Shown here: positions 8,529 through 13,893 of the stretch, one piece after another
Numbering within the stretch: the stretch's first letter is position 1
Layout of the letters: every line of letters starts with the position of its first letter
From: Candidatus Saccharimonadota bacterium
Lineage (GTDB): Bacteria; Patescibacteriota; Saccharimonadia; Saccharimonadales; Saccharimonadaceae
Direction of reading: 5' to 3'
Assembly (NCBI GenBank): GCA_905371595.1
Contig: CAJPLU010000021.1
Coordinates: 1 to 13,919, forward strand
DNA length: 13,919 nucleotides
Notes under the pieces: model-generated
Told to the model about the DNA's origin: nothing
The model's database searches: none
What the model saw: the letters and a program-made list of their open reading frames with translations, nothing else
Program-made: the position numbers and the translations under genes

Positions 8529-8903
8529 CTACAATTCAAACGAGGACGGATCAAACTTGTCCGCAAGACCTGCCAAATAACCGCCAAAATGCCCTGGTCT
8601 GCTTCGCAAAAACGCACGTCGGCCAGCAGCTTCTTCAGAGAGTGTATCTGGAGAGGCCGCCTGAGAATTACCACCCTCATCACTCCGCGCACCAGCCTCT
8701 GGATCCACAAAACTAGGCATATGCTCTCCTTGCCAAGGAGCACCACGCTGCTCATCAGTAAGCTGCAAATATGAGCTGCCGTCTGGATTACTCATCAGTT
8801 TAGCGCCATCACCAAAAGCCCTCAACACTGCCATTCTGTCTTCGTGTGATAGGTTACCGCTTATGGGCATTATATCGCCAAATTCACTGTTACGATTTAC
8901 CAT
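8529..8903 (-). CDS. Unrecognised 124-aa protein
   Basis: I recognise no family. The N-terminal half (about 17-60) should be folded and partly helical. Residues about 66-92 are rich in Gly, Ser, Ala, Asp and Glu and look disordered. The C-terminus (about 92-120) is a short Arg/Gly/Phe-containing segment. There is no signal peptide, membrane segment or cysteine. Support for a real gene comes from its signals: -35 TTGTAA, 17 nt, TATAAT, and AGAAGGAG 11 nt before the ATG, with no overlapping better ORF. It is the last of four small minus-strand genes (9974 to 8529) but has its own promoter. Confidence 0.65.
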   Translation of the reverse strand: MVNRNSEFGDIMPISGNLSHEDRMAVLRAFGDGAKLMSNPDGSSYLQLTDEQRGAPWQGEHMPSFVDPEAGARSDEGGNSQAASPDTLSEEAAGRRAFLRSRPGHFGGYLAGLADKFDPSSFEL

Positions 8904-8938
8904 GTTTACAATTGCTCCTTCTTATCACTGCTCTTTCT

Positions 8939-8967
8939 ATTATAACACAAAAACATTATATTTACAA
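8939..8967 (-). promoter_or_regulatory. Promoter of the 124-aa gene
   Basis: The minus strand has TTGTAA (8967-8962), a 17-nt spacer and TATAAT (8944-8939) preceded by TGT. Start of transcription would be near 8932, giving a leader of about 28 nt with AAGGAG. A second possible -10 (TATACT, 9000-8995) lies upstream. Confidence 0.7.
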
Positions 8968-9051
8968 CTATTCGTACTAGTCTACCACCTCTGCAGTATA
9001 ATCAAAGTGTAAAATTTGTGCAAAAATGAGGCAGCATCTACATTCAAAACT

Positions 9052-9288
9052 CTATTCATCACTCGGCGATGCGGTGTTTATATTGCCATCATAATAATCC
9101 TTAGGATCTAAACCGTTTGCTTCCGCAGTTTGCTTAAGCTCTTTCAAAATAGCTTCTCGCTGTGCCGCTGCTGCCGCAAGCTCTCTTCTCAGTCTGTATA
9201 TAGCTTCATCAACCCTCCTGAGCTCGCACGCCGCAAGCATACTCGCACGTTCAGGACTTTCATGGGACTTCCCAGTCTCTACACCCAT
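9052..9288 (-). CDS. Unrecognised 78-aa helical protein
   Basis: No family is recognised. After a short polar N-terminus, residues about 16-60 form a heptad-like, Leu/Ala/Arg/Glu-rich helix (RRVDEAIYRLRRELAAAAA), probably a coiled coil. The tail is polar and acidic. Two ATGs further upstream (9309 and 9306) are in frame. I prefer the ATG at 9288 because AAAAAAGGT lies 6 nt before it, whereas the upstream ATGs have no good SD. It starts 57 nt after the 130-aa gene's stop with no promoter between, so the two are probably co-transcribed. Confidence 0.6.
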   Translation of the reverse strand: MGVETGKSHESPERASMLAACELRRVDEAIYRLRRELAAAAAQREAILKELKQTAEANGLDPKDYYDGNINTASPSDE

Positions 9289-9345
9289 ATTTTTACCTTT
9301 TTTCATCATATTATTCAGAGGTCATTCGCCAGCCTGGCCGCTTCT

Positions 9346-9738
9346 TTATTCGGCACTTCTGTTCAAATTATTGATCATTTCTAGAGATTCTAAAGGAATA
9401 GGAGCAGCAAACGCGCCGGCCTCTCCAGCTTCTACGCGTTTTTCTAGATCGTATAGCATATTTTTGGCCGTCTGATTATTTTTTTCCTGAGTCCCTACGA
9501 TAGCATTTGGGTCTACGGAATTTGCTTGATTTGCTAGATTTCTGAGCATAACACGGCTTGCCGTCTCGCCAATATCTCGTGCAGCTTTTACCGATGGATC
9601 TTCTATATCCTTTTCTGAGCCGCGCTCTATCATTCCTGGTATATCTGGCAGTTCAACCCTAGCCATCAACAGTATAGTGCCTGGACAAGTTGGGTGATGA
9701 TATTGTGGTAATTGGGGATATTGTGGTAATTCTCTCAT
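9346..9738 (-). CDS. Unrecognised 130-aa protein with PQY repeat at the N-terminus
   Basis: No family is recognised. The first 14 residues are rich in Pro, Gln and Tyr (PQYPQLPQYHHP), encoded by a 15-bp direct repeat. The rest is polar and helical (about 25-130) with no membrane segment. An AAAGGA stands 12 nt before the first ATG, which is rather far. An alternative start at 9666 (M25, MARVEL) would drop the repeat; TATACT sits only 4 nt before it, too close for a normal promoter. It lies 98 nt after the 45-aa gene and before the 78-aa gene in the same direction, so an operon is likely. Confidence 0.6.
   Translation of the reverse strand: MRELPQYPQLPQYHHPTCPGTILLMARVELPDIPGMIERGSEKDIEDPSVKAARDIGETASRVMLRNLANQANSVDPNAIVGTQEKNNQTAKNMLYDLEKRVEAGEAGAFAAPIPLESLEMINNLNRSAE
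9699..9731. repeat. 15-bp direct repeat, two copies
   Basis: GATATTGTGGTAATT occurs at 9699-9713 and 9717-9731, a period of 18 bp. It keeps the reading frame and produces the PQY-L-PQY sequence at the N-terminus of the 130-aa protein. Copy-number change would lengthen or shorten the protein by six residues. Confidence 0.85.
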
Positions 9739-9836
9739 ATTATTCTAATTTCCTTTCATATTGAATCATTTATCTTTTATGATGCCACAAAATTGTCTTA
9801 ATTGCAAAAATACGCCGTCGAGGCGCCTAAAAAGTA

Positions 9837-9974
9837 TTATTTGCTTTTCTTGCCTTTAGCCGATTTGCCTCTCTCCAGTTTCACAACCCGCTTCTTCAGA
9901 TCACTCAGCTCAGACCATAGAAAAATCACCAAAACAAACAGCACTCCCGCTAGCGATAGTACTGTTTCATTCAT
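9837..9974 (-). CDS. 45-aa single-pass membrane protein
   Basis: A short gene: MNETVLSLAGVLFVLVIFLW, then a charged tail ending in a Lys/Ser/Gly-rich stretch. One hydrophobic helix covers about residues 5-20. The tail is strongly basic, so it probably stays in the cytoplasm. AAAGGA lies 7 nt before the ATG, and a perfect extended -10 (TGTTATAAT) sits upstream, giving a leader of about 34 nt. It heads the minus-strand cluster of small genes and is divergent from the 65-aa gene. Function unknown; small proteins of this form often sit in or regulate membrane complexes. Confidence 0.75.
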   Translation of the reverse strand: MNETVLSLAGVLFVLVIFLWSELSDLKKRVVKLERGKSAKGKKSK

Positions 9975-10014
9975 GGCAAAATCCTTTCATCCTTAAGATT
10001 ATTGCCAATAAATA

Positions 10015-10023
10015 ATTATAACA
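10015..10023 (-). promoter_or_regulatory. Extended -10 promoter of the small-gene cluster
   Basis: The minus strand reads TGTTATAAT. Its -35 position (about 10038-10043) overlaps the TTGACA of the divergent plus-strand promoter, so the two probably compete or are controlled together. Confidence 0.7.
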
Positions 10024-10041
10024 GGATTCAGCTAAAAGCCC

Positions 10042-10070
10042 TTGACATCTTCTTCTAGTATTGATATATA
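10042..10070 (+). promoter_or_regulatory. Strong promoter of the 65-aa gene with overlapping palindrome
   Basis: TTGACA (10042-10047), a 17-nt spacer and TATATA (10065-10070): the only near-consensus -35/-10 pair on the plus strand. TGATATATATCA (10062-10073) is a perfect 12-bp palindrome covering the -10. Immediately after it comes a near-palindrome, GCTTTTG-6 nt-CAAAAGC, at the start of transcription. Both could be operator sites. Confidence 0.75.
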
Positions 10071-10073
10071 TCA

Positions 10074-10175
10074 GCTTTTGTAATTGCAAAAGCCAGCGTC
10101 TCACTCAAGATCATTAAGACTGAGACACTCCACTTCGCGAGATAATCATCTCGCCCGACTCCAGAAGGAGTTACC
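10074..10175 (+). promoter_or_regulatory. Structured 5' leader with three hairpins
   Basis: The leader of the 65-aa gene contains three successive stem-loops: GCTTTTG/CAAAAGC (10074-10080 with 10087-10093), GTCTCA/TGAGAC (10098-10103 with 10121-10126) and GCGAGAT/ATCTCGC with a 4-nt loop (10137-10143 with 10148-10154). The SD AGAAGGAG follows at 10163-10170. The layout fits an autoregulatory or ligand-sensing leader, but I match it to no known riboswitch class. Confidence 0.55.
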
Positions 10176-10373
10176 ATGGTTCGCAGCAGCAAGTGCCCTG
10201 ACACTGGGCTCAAGAGGCGGCAGTGCTACTGCCCCAAGTGCAACATCAGGCACAACAACGCCGTTCAGCGTAGTGGCAACCTGCGGAGAGACCGCAAGGG
10301 TACTAACCGTAAGGAACACGACACTAAGGGTCGTAACTACCACGGTCGTAGCGGCAACGGCAAGCGGCGCTAG
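10176..10373 (+). CDS. 65-aa highly basic four-cysteine protein, probably nucleic-acid binding
   Basis: I do not recognise a named family. The product has 20 Lys/Arg and only 4 Asp/Glu in 65 residues. The N-terminal C7-x9-C17-x-C19-x2-C22 pattern could bind one zinc, and a long Gly/Asn/Arg/Lys tail (about 30-65) should be flexible and RNA-binding. This looks like a small ribosome-associated or RNA-binding protein. The start is firm: AGAAGGAG lies 5 nt before the ATG, behind a near-consensus promoter and a structured leader. Codon use differs sharply from the neighbours: all seven Lys are AAG, all Asn AAC, all Cys TGC and all His CAC. This suggests very high expression or foreign origin. ORFs in other frames over the same DNA lack start signals. 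Confidence 0.75.
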   Translation: MVRSSKCPDTGLKRRQCYCPKCNIRHNNAVQRSGNLRRDRKGTNRKEHDTKGRNYHGRSGNGKRR

Positions 10374-10385
10374 CCATTCCGACCC

Positions 10386-10406
10386 GGACAAGTCGATAAA
10401 CTGTCC
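10386..10406 (+). terminator. Weak hairpin after the 65-aa gene
   Basis: GGACA (10386-10390) and TGTCC (10402-10406) can pair across an 11-nt loop, 13 nt after the stop. The U-rich tail is poor (ATATTCTCT), so termination would be weak. Confidence 0.3.
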
Positions 10407-10414
10407 ATATTCTC

Positions 10415-10423
10415 TGTGATAAT
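10415..10423 (+). promoter_or_regulatory. Extended -10 promoter of the second HxxEH gene, near leaderless
   Basis: TGTGATAAT lies 11 nt before the ATG at 10435, predicting a 5' UTR of only about 4 nt. No SD sequence is present. Confidence 0.6.
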
Positions 10424-10434
10424 ATATAGATGAC

Positions 10435-11340
10435 ATGCAACGAATCCTTATCTGTAAACAAGCTGCTTCGCCCATCGAGGCGCATATTTATGAGCATCTA
10501 GCGATGACTAAATTAAAGCAGATAATGCAACAATTTGGATTATTACGACAAATTGATTATTTTGCGCTTGGTACGCACTATTCGGGTACAGGATTTATCA
10601 CTATTGATATTGATTTATATACGGAAGAAGCAGTTAATCTGGCGCATGATTTGCGGCAACTTCAAGCATTTACAGATAACGAATCTTTGAACCTAGCCAT
10701 GAGTCAAATCGCCGCAGAAAATGATTGTACGATTATTTGCAACGACCTTGATAAACTCCAACATAACATGGCTAAATTAAACAAAAACGATTGGCAATCA
10801 ATTGAAGAAATCGACCAGCCGCTTATTATTAGTCAGCTTGCCGAACACAAATTCCTGTACGAGACCGACAATCCTACTACGTCGATTAGCCACATCTCTT
10901 GCGTTCTTAATCAACCGCCAAATAGCGACACGGCGCTGCTAGCTTTATTTTATTATCTGGCTTTTGTCATTCATGGTACAGTATCCGACATAGCTAATGT
11001 TCGTTTGGGATATTATAACCTTAGTGAGTGTACTAAACAAATTGGTCAGAATACGTCTTGTATTTGCGACTTTGCCGCACTTAGCAATTTAACAGACAAA
11101 GACAAACTACGAGACATATACCATGACGTTATCGGAAAAATGCTAGAAAAAGCAGCACTAACCCGCATTTCTCGCCGCATTAAATCCTTTTCGTACAACG
11201 ACGGGAAAATGAACGTTCCAAATATCGATATGTACATTTCAGAAATCGGCATTGTTGCTGGTGAAAAAACTTGGCAGAAATTAGCAGAAGAAAAAACAAT
11301 TACTAATTTACTAGATAAAATGATTCTTGAAATAGCCTAG
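10435..11340 (+). CDS. M16 peptidase-like protein with HxxEH motif (paralogue B)
   Basis: This 301-residue protein is a divergent paralogue of the one at 7437-8387. It keeps HIYEH at the same residues (H17, E20, H21), then IDY at 40-42, T-H-Y near 47-49, N82-E83 and A94-E95. E95 lies 74 residues after H21, near the third zinc ligand spacing of M16 peptidases. The sequences drift apart strongly after about residue 100. It has no signal peptide or membrane segment. Its DNA is visibly more AT-rich than paralogue A. The two genes bracket the small-gene cluster, which hints at a duplication into which, or around which, the cluster grew. Peptidase activity is plausible but not shown. Confidence 0.62.
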   Translation: MQRILICKQAASPIEAHIYEHLAMTKLKQIMQQFGLLRQIDYFALGTHYSGTGFITIDIDLYTEEAVNLAHDLRQLQAFTDNESLNLAMSQIAAENDCTIICNDLDKLQHNMAKLNKNDWQSIEEIDQPLIISQLAEHKFLYETDNPTTSISHISCVLNQPPNSDTALLALFYYLAFVIHGTVSDIANVRLGYYNLSECTKQIGQNTSCICDFAALSNLTDKDKLRDIYHDVIGKMLEKAALTRISRRIKSFSYNDGKMNVPNIDMYISEIGIVAGEKTWQKLAEEKTITNLLDKMILEIA

Positions 11341-11345
11341 AATCA
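11317..11345 (-). terminator. Candidate terminator of the ASCH gene
   Basis: On the minus strand TGATTCT (11345-11339) pairs with AGAATCA (11327-11321) across 11 nt, a perfect 7-bp stem, followed by TTTTAT (11320-11315). It lies 17 nt past the ASCH stop and inside the end of the convergent HxxEH gene. Confidence 0.5.
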
Positions 11346-11362
11346 CTCTATGAAATGAAATA

Positions 11363-11878
11363 TTAGGATATGCACTGAATAGTACTGCTCTCTGCTTTCG
11401 CAATTTCAATAGCATACACGCCGAGTTTTTCTTTGCGCGGCGGGTAGATTTTCTGAAGAAGCCGAAGCGCTTCCGCTCTATCTTTGGCTTGCGGTACAAT
11501 TTGCCGCCAGTCCTCAGCTGCCAGCATTTTAGCAAAATTATCGTAGATACGAATCGACTTAATCTGTACCGCACCAGACTCATGACTGGTTTCTAGCTGC
11601 AATAGCTCGCCAGCCCGTAAGCGCTTAATACTGCCATAGCCAACGCGAACCTCCAAGGTTTTACGACCCGACATGATGGCGTCGTAGTATGGCTTTTTAA
11701 TCTTCATTTTTCGGACGGGCGCAGCCTGACGATACTTAATATTACGAGCAAGCATGGCTTGGCCGCTAGACTGTGTTTTTCGGTGACACCCCTTATGCAG
11801 TCGCGGTTTGGCGGTTTTGTCGCCAGAAACGGCACTCCTAAACGGTCTCGTGGATATCTTTACTTTACATGCAGTCAC
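11363..11878 (-). CDS. ASCH-domain protein with basic N-terminal extension
   Basis: The 171-residue product has an ASCH fold from about residue 55. Characteristic are KIKKPYYDAIMSGRKTLEVRV (59-79), a strand-forming AGELLQL (89-95) and the closing LGVYAIEIA (152-160). ASCH domains resemble PUA domains and are tied to RNA; one member, E. coli YqfB, is an N4-acetylcytidine amidohydrolase that uses a Lys, Thr and Glu. K73, T74 and E76 sit in the matching GRKTLE stretch. The GTG start at 11878 is chosen because TGTTATAAT lies 8 nt before it, the leaderless pattern seen elsewhere here. It adds about 55 basic residues to the domain. Later starts (M42, M58) would give a bare domain. No signal or membrane segment is present. 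Confidence 0.8.
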   Translation of the reverse strand: MTACKVKISTRPFRSAVSGDKTAKPRLHKGCHRKTQSSGQAMLARNIKYRQAAPVRKMKIKKPYYDAIMSGRKTLEVRVGYGSIKRLRAGELLQLETSHESGAVQIKSIRIYDNFAKMLAAEDWRQIVPQAKDRAEALRLLQKIYPPRKEKLGVYAIEIAKAESSTIQCIS

Positions 11879-11886
11879 AATAGACT

Positions 11887-11895
11887 ATTATAACA
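11887..11895 (-). promoter_or_regulatory. Extended -10 promoter of the ASCH gene, leaderless at GTG
   Basis: The minus strand reads TGTTATAAT, 8 nt before the GTG at 11878. It decides the start: a leaderless mRNA beginning at or next to the GTG codon. Confidence 0.65.
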
Positions 11896-11954
11896 GACCT
11901 CCACCTAACTAAGCCGAAAATGGAAACCGTCTGATAGCACGCAACTACTAAATA

Positions 11955-12920
11955 CTATTTCTCATACACCCGCAGGTACATGCCGTACAATTCTTTCTTG
12001 TATTTCTTGACGGCTTTGTCTTCTGGTGATATTAATTCGTGGCCAGCGCCGATATAAGCTGGCGTCGTTTCGTAAGTAAATTCGGCACCGCTGGCCTTAG
12101 CCATGCCTTCGGCGATGTTCAGCGCCATGGTTTTGTCAATCAAACCGTCCTCGCTGCCAATTATCAAGCCGAGATGTTTCAAGCCTTCAGCTTTCAAATC
12201 ATTGCGATAATTCTGCTTGATAATGACATAATTTGCCAGCGCCCGGTATGACAAATTGCCGTCAAAGAATTGATCTGGCAGCAAATGGTTGCCATAAACA
12301 TTGCGCAGCAGCACCATTTGCCACTTCGGTGCTTTAGAAGCGTCTGGTTCATAGTACGGCGAGAGCAGTAATACCCGCGAGAATAGTCCATCGCCATATT
12401 GCGCCAGCCACGTTGCCAGCGTACCGCCGCCAGAATGGCCGATCACGCCCAGCTCGTCGCCCAGGCCGCTGACTAGCCCGGCGCTGTCGCCCATGAACTT
12501 CACCAACTCGCTGGCGCGAACTTGCCCGTGGAGCTTATTGTCTTTCATGCCGTGATGCGGTACTCGCGGTACGTACACATTGTAGCCCGCCTGGTAAAAC
12601 CAGTCTGCCAGCTCAACCATTCCTGAAGGTTCAGCGCTAACGCCGTGAAGAATCATTACTGCTCGAGCAGTTTTTTTGCCGTGAGTCTTCAAAATCGGCC
12701 GGCAATCTGGCCGCACCTCATTATTGGCGGTATCATCGGCAATGATTTTTTGGATATCTGCCACCGATTGACCATAATCGCGCCGCTGGATATCAGCTTT
12801 CTGCAGGTCGGCACTACGGCTAGGCCACAGAAATGCCCAAGCCGCGAATCCTGCTATCAGCGCAAGTATCACGCATATTACGATTAGTATTATCTTTTTG
12901 CTACTGAGCGCTACAGACAT
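11955..12920 (-). CDS. Membrane-anchored alpha/beta hydrolase (lipase/esterase-like)
   Basis: The 321-residue product is a serine hydrolase of the alpha/beta fold, closest in appearance to monoacylglycerol lipase or lysophospholipase types. A hydrophobic N-terminal segment (about 9-32) is a signal anchor, so the enzyme probably faces outside. LHG (91-93) supplies the oxyanion region, GHSGG (161-165) holds nucleophile S163, SEDGLID (256-262) the likely acid D258, and AGHE (292-295) the histidine H294. I chose the ATG at 12920 rather than the one 15 nt upstream because AAAGGTG lies 5 nt before it. A perfect extended -10 lies about 85 nt further up, giving a real leader. The ASCH gene follows in the same direction but has its own promoter. 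Substrate unknown; host or scavenged lipids are an obvious guess. Confidence 0.88.
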   Translation of the reverse strand: MSVALSSKKIILIVICVILALIAGFAAWAFLWPSRSADLQKADIQRRDYGQSVADIQKIIADDTANNEVRPDCRPILKTHGKKTARAVMILHGVSAEPSGMVELADWFYQAGYNVYVPRVPHHGMKDNKLHGQVRASELVKFMGDSAGLVSGLGDELGVIGHSGGGTLATWLAQYGDGLFSRVLLLSPYYEPDASKAPKWQMVLLRNVYGNHLLPDQFFDGNLSYRALANYVIIKQNYRNDLKAEGLKHLGLIIGSEDGLIDKTMALNIAEGMAKASGAEFTYETTPAYIGAGHELISPEDKAVKKYKKELYGMYLRVYEK

Positions 12921-13006
12921 TTTTACACCTTTCATAAGCGAACTTTGCTTTTTACTGGCCGTTGATATCCAGCAAGGATTGCAGTATTGATAACCTTTAT
13001 AACTTA

Positions 13007-13015
13007 ATTATAGCA
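13007..13015 (-). promoter_or_regulatory. Extended -10 promoter of the hydrolase gene
   Basis: The minus strand reads TGCTATAAT. Transcription should start near 13000, giving a leader of about 80 nt with an SD, unlike the leaderless genes nearby. Confidence 0.7.
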
Positions 13016-13045
13016 TAAACCTTACGAGACGTTCCTAAATAGTTA

Positions 13046-13061
13046 TTGCATGATGCAGCAA
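13046..13061. repeat. Short palindrome between divergent genes
   Basis: TTGCATGATGCAGCAA contains TGCAT-G-ATGCA (13047-13057), a perfect palindrome with a one-base centre. Its place between the hydrolase promoter and the region upstream of the CYTH gene would suit an operator, but no regulator is known. Confidence 0.3.
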
Positions 13062-13080
13062 ACTGCTCTATCCTTAATTT

Positions 13081-13140
13081 ATGAGCGCTATTACCCGTCA
13101 AATCGCCGCTGCTATTCGCGCTAATAAATTAATTATCTAG
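13081..13140 (+). other. 19-codon ORF in frame with, and upstream of, the CYTH gene
   Basis: The ORF reads MSAITRQIAAAIRANKLII and ends in TAG. It is in the same frame as the CYTH gene, whose SD-backed ATG follows 39 nt after the TAG. A poor -10-like box (TGCTCTATC, 13064-13072) lies 8 nt before its ATG, the spacing of the leaderless genes. It may be a leader peptide, the remains of an N-terminal extension cut off by a nonsense change, or chance. Confidence 0.3.
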
Positions 13141-13179
13141 GTAAACACAGTGCTAGGTAAGAACCCGAAAGGCCACCAA

Positions 13180-13746
13180 ATGACCAAAAAACTACTAGAA
13201 ATCGAACGCAAACGCCAGCTAACCGGTGACGCAAAAGAATTAATCAAGCAGCTGCAAGACCTCGGTTTTGAACTGCAGAGTAATCTCCGCGAGATTGATA
13301 CGTATTATTCTCGTTCTGATGTCGATTTTATACAGACGGTTGAATGCTTGCGTATTCGCCAGCGCGATGGTTTTGCCGAGGTGACATATAAGCCTGCGAC
13401 GACGACTGCGACACATACAGCGAATGATGTGATCATTAAGCCCGAGACAAACCTGCCAATTCAACCCGGGGACGCGACGACCGCCAAGCAGCTACTGACA
13501 AATCTCGGTATGGTGCGGCTGGTCGAGGTCAACAAATACCGGCGATCGTTTCAGTCCTCTGATTTTCCGCAGGCAACGGTGGCCATTGATGAGATTAAAG
13601 ATGCTGGGACGTTCGTGGAAGTTGAGGTTTTGTCGGACGATGAGACCAGTGCGCTGGCGATGATTAGTGACATTGAACCCAAACTCGGCCTCGAGTCGGC
13701 AGAAGTTGTCACGCGGCCTTATCGAGATATTTGTATGGGGCTGTAG
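13180..13746 (+). CDS. CYTH-domain protein (class IV adenylate cyclase / CyaB-like)
   Basis: The 188-residue product belongs to the CYTH superfamily, whose members act on triphosphates in a tunnel-shaped active site with divalent metal. The N-terminal signature ExExK is present as EIERK (residues 7-11 from this start). Further typical segments are DTYY (about 36-39), ECLRIRQRDG, VTYKP, NKYRRSF and the paired acidic strand AIDEIKDAGTFVEVEV. Length fits a single CYTH domain. I chose the ATG at 13180, backed by GAAAGG 7 nt upstream, over the in-frame GTG at 13150. Enzymatic role is uncertain: CyaB-type cyclase, thiamine triphosphatase or inorganic triphosphatase cannot be told apart here. No clear promoter is seen. 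Confidence 0.88.
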   Translation: MTKKLLEIERKRQLTGDAKELIKQLQDLGFELQSNLREIDTYYSRSDVDFIQTVECLRIRQRDGFAEVTYKPATTTATHTANDVIIKPETNLPIQPGDATTAKQLLTNLGMVRLVEVNKYRRSFQSSDFPQATVAIDEIKDAGTFVEVEVLSDDETSALAMISDIEPKLGLESAEVVTRPYRDICMGL

Positions 13747-13893
13747 AGTCGCCTGCCTAGCTGACCAACAAGAAATGATACGTGGACGTTGATTGTTTTT
13801 ATTTCAGTATAGACAAAAACGAGAGTGAATATACAGTTTGCTAGTTTAATCTATTTTCTAGTAAAAATCTTCTTTATCAAAAGACGCTAATGG
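13747..13893. other. Non-coding AT-rich stretch after the CYTH gene
   Basis: No ORF with a start signal is seen. GTTTTT (13795-13800) and AAAAAC (13815-13820) form an inverted repeat, and a T-run at 13795-13803 (GTTTTTATT) could be part of a weak terminator for the CYTH transcript. No strong GC stem precedes it. Confidence 0.35.

Noticed and set aside
8957..8973. ATG-initiated 15-codon minus-strand ORF upstream of the 124-aa gene
   Set aside because: It runs through that gene's promoter and SD and has no ribosome binding site at a suitable distance.
8997..9002. TATAAT on the plus strand as a promoter
   Set aside because: There is no extended TG, no convincing -35 and no plus-strand gene downstream.
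9808..9824. Terminator after the 45-aa gene (CGCC/GGCG stem with TATTTTT on the minus strand)
   Set aside because: The stem is only 4 bp and the genes downstream seem to need the read-through, so I do not call it.
9802..9996. 64-aa plus-strand ORF
   Set aside because: The opposite strand holds the 45-aa membrane protein with a clear SD and promoter; the plus ORF has neither.
10084..10475. Two longer ORFs (111 aa plus, 109 aa minus) overlapping the 65-aa gene
   Set aside because: Neither has an SD or promoter at its start, and both are shadows of the GC-rich 65-aa gene, which has strong signals.
36..13746. Reassignment of TGA to glycine or tryptophan
   Set aside because: All long genes are full length without in-frame TGA, so nothing requires recoding; only the absence of TGA stops remains.
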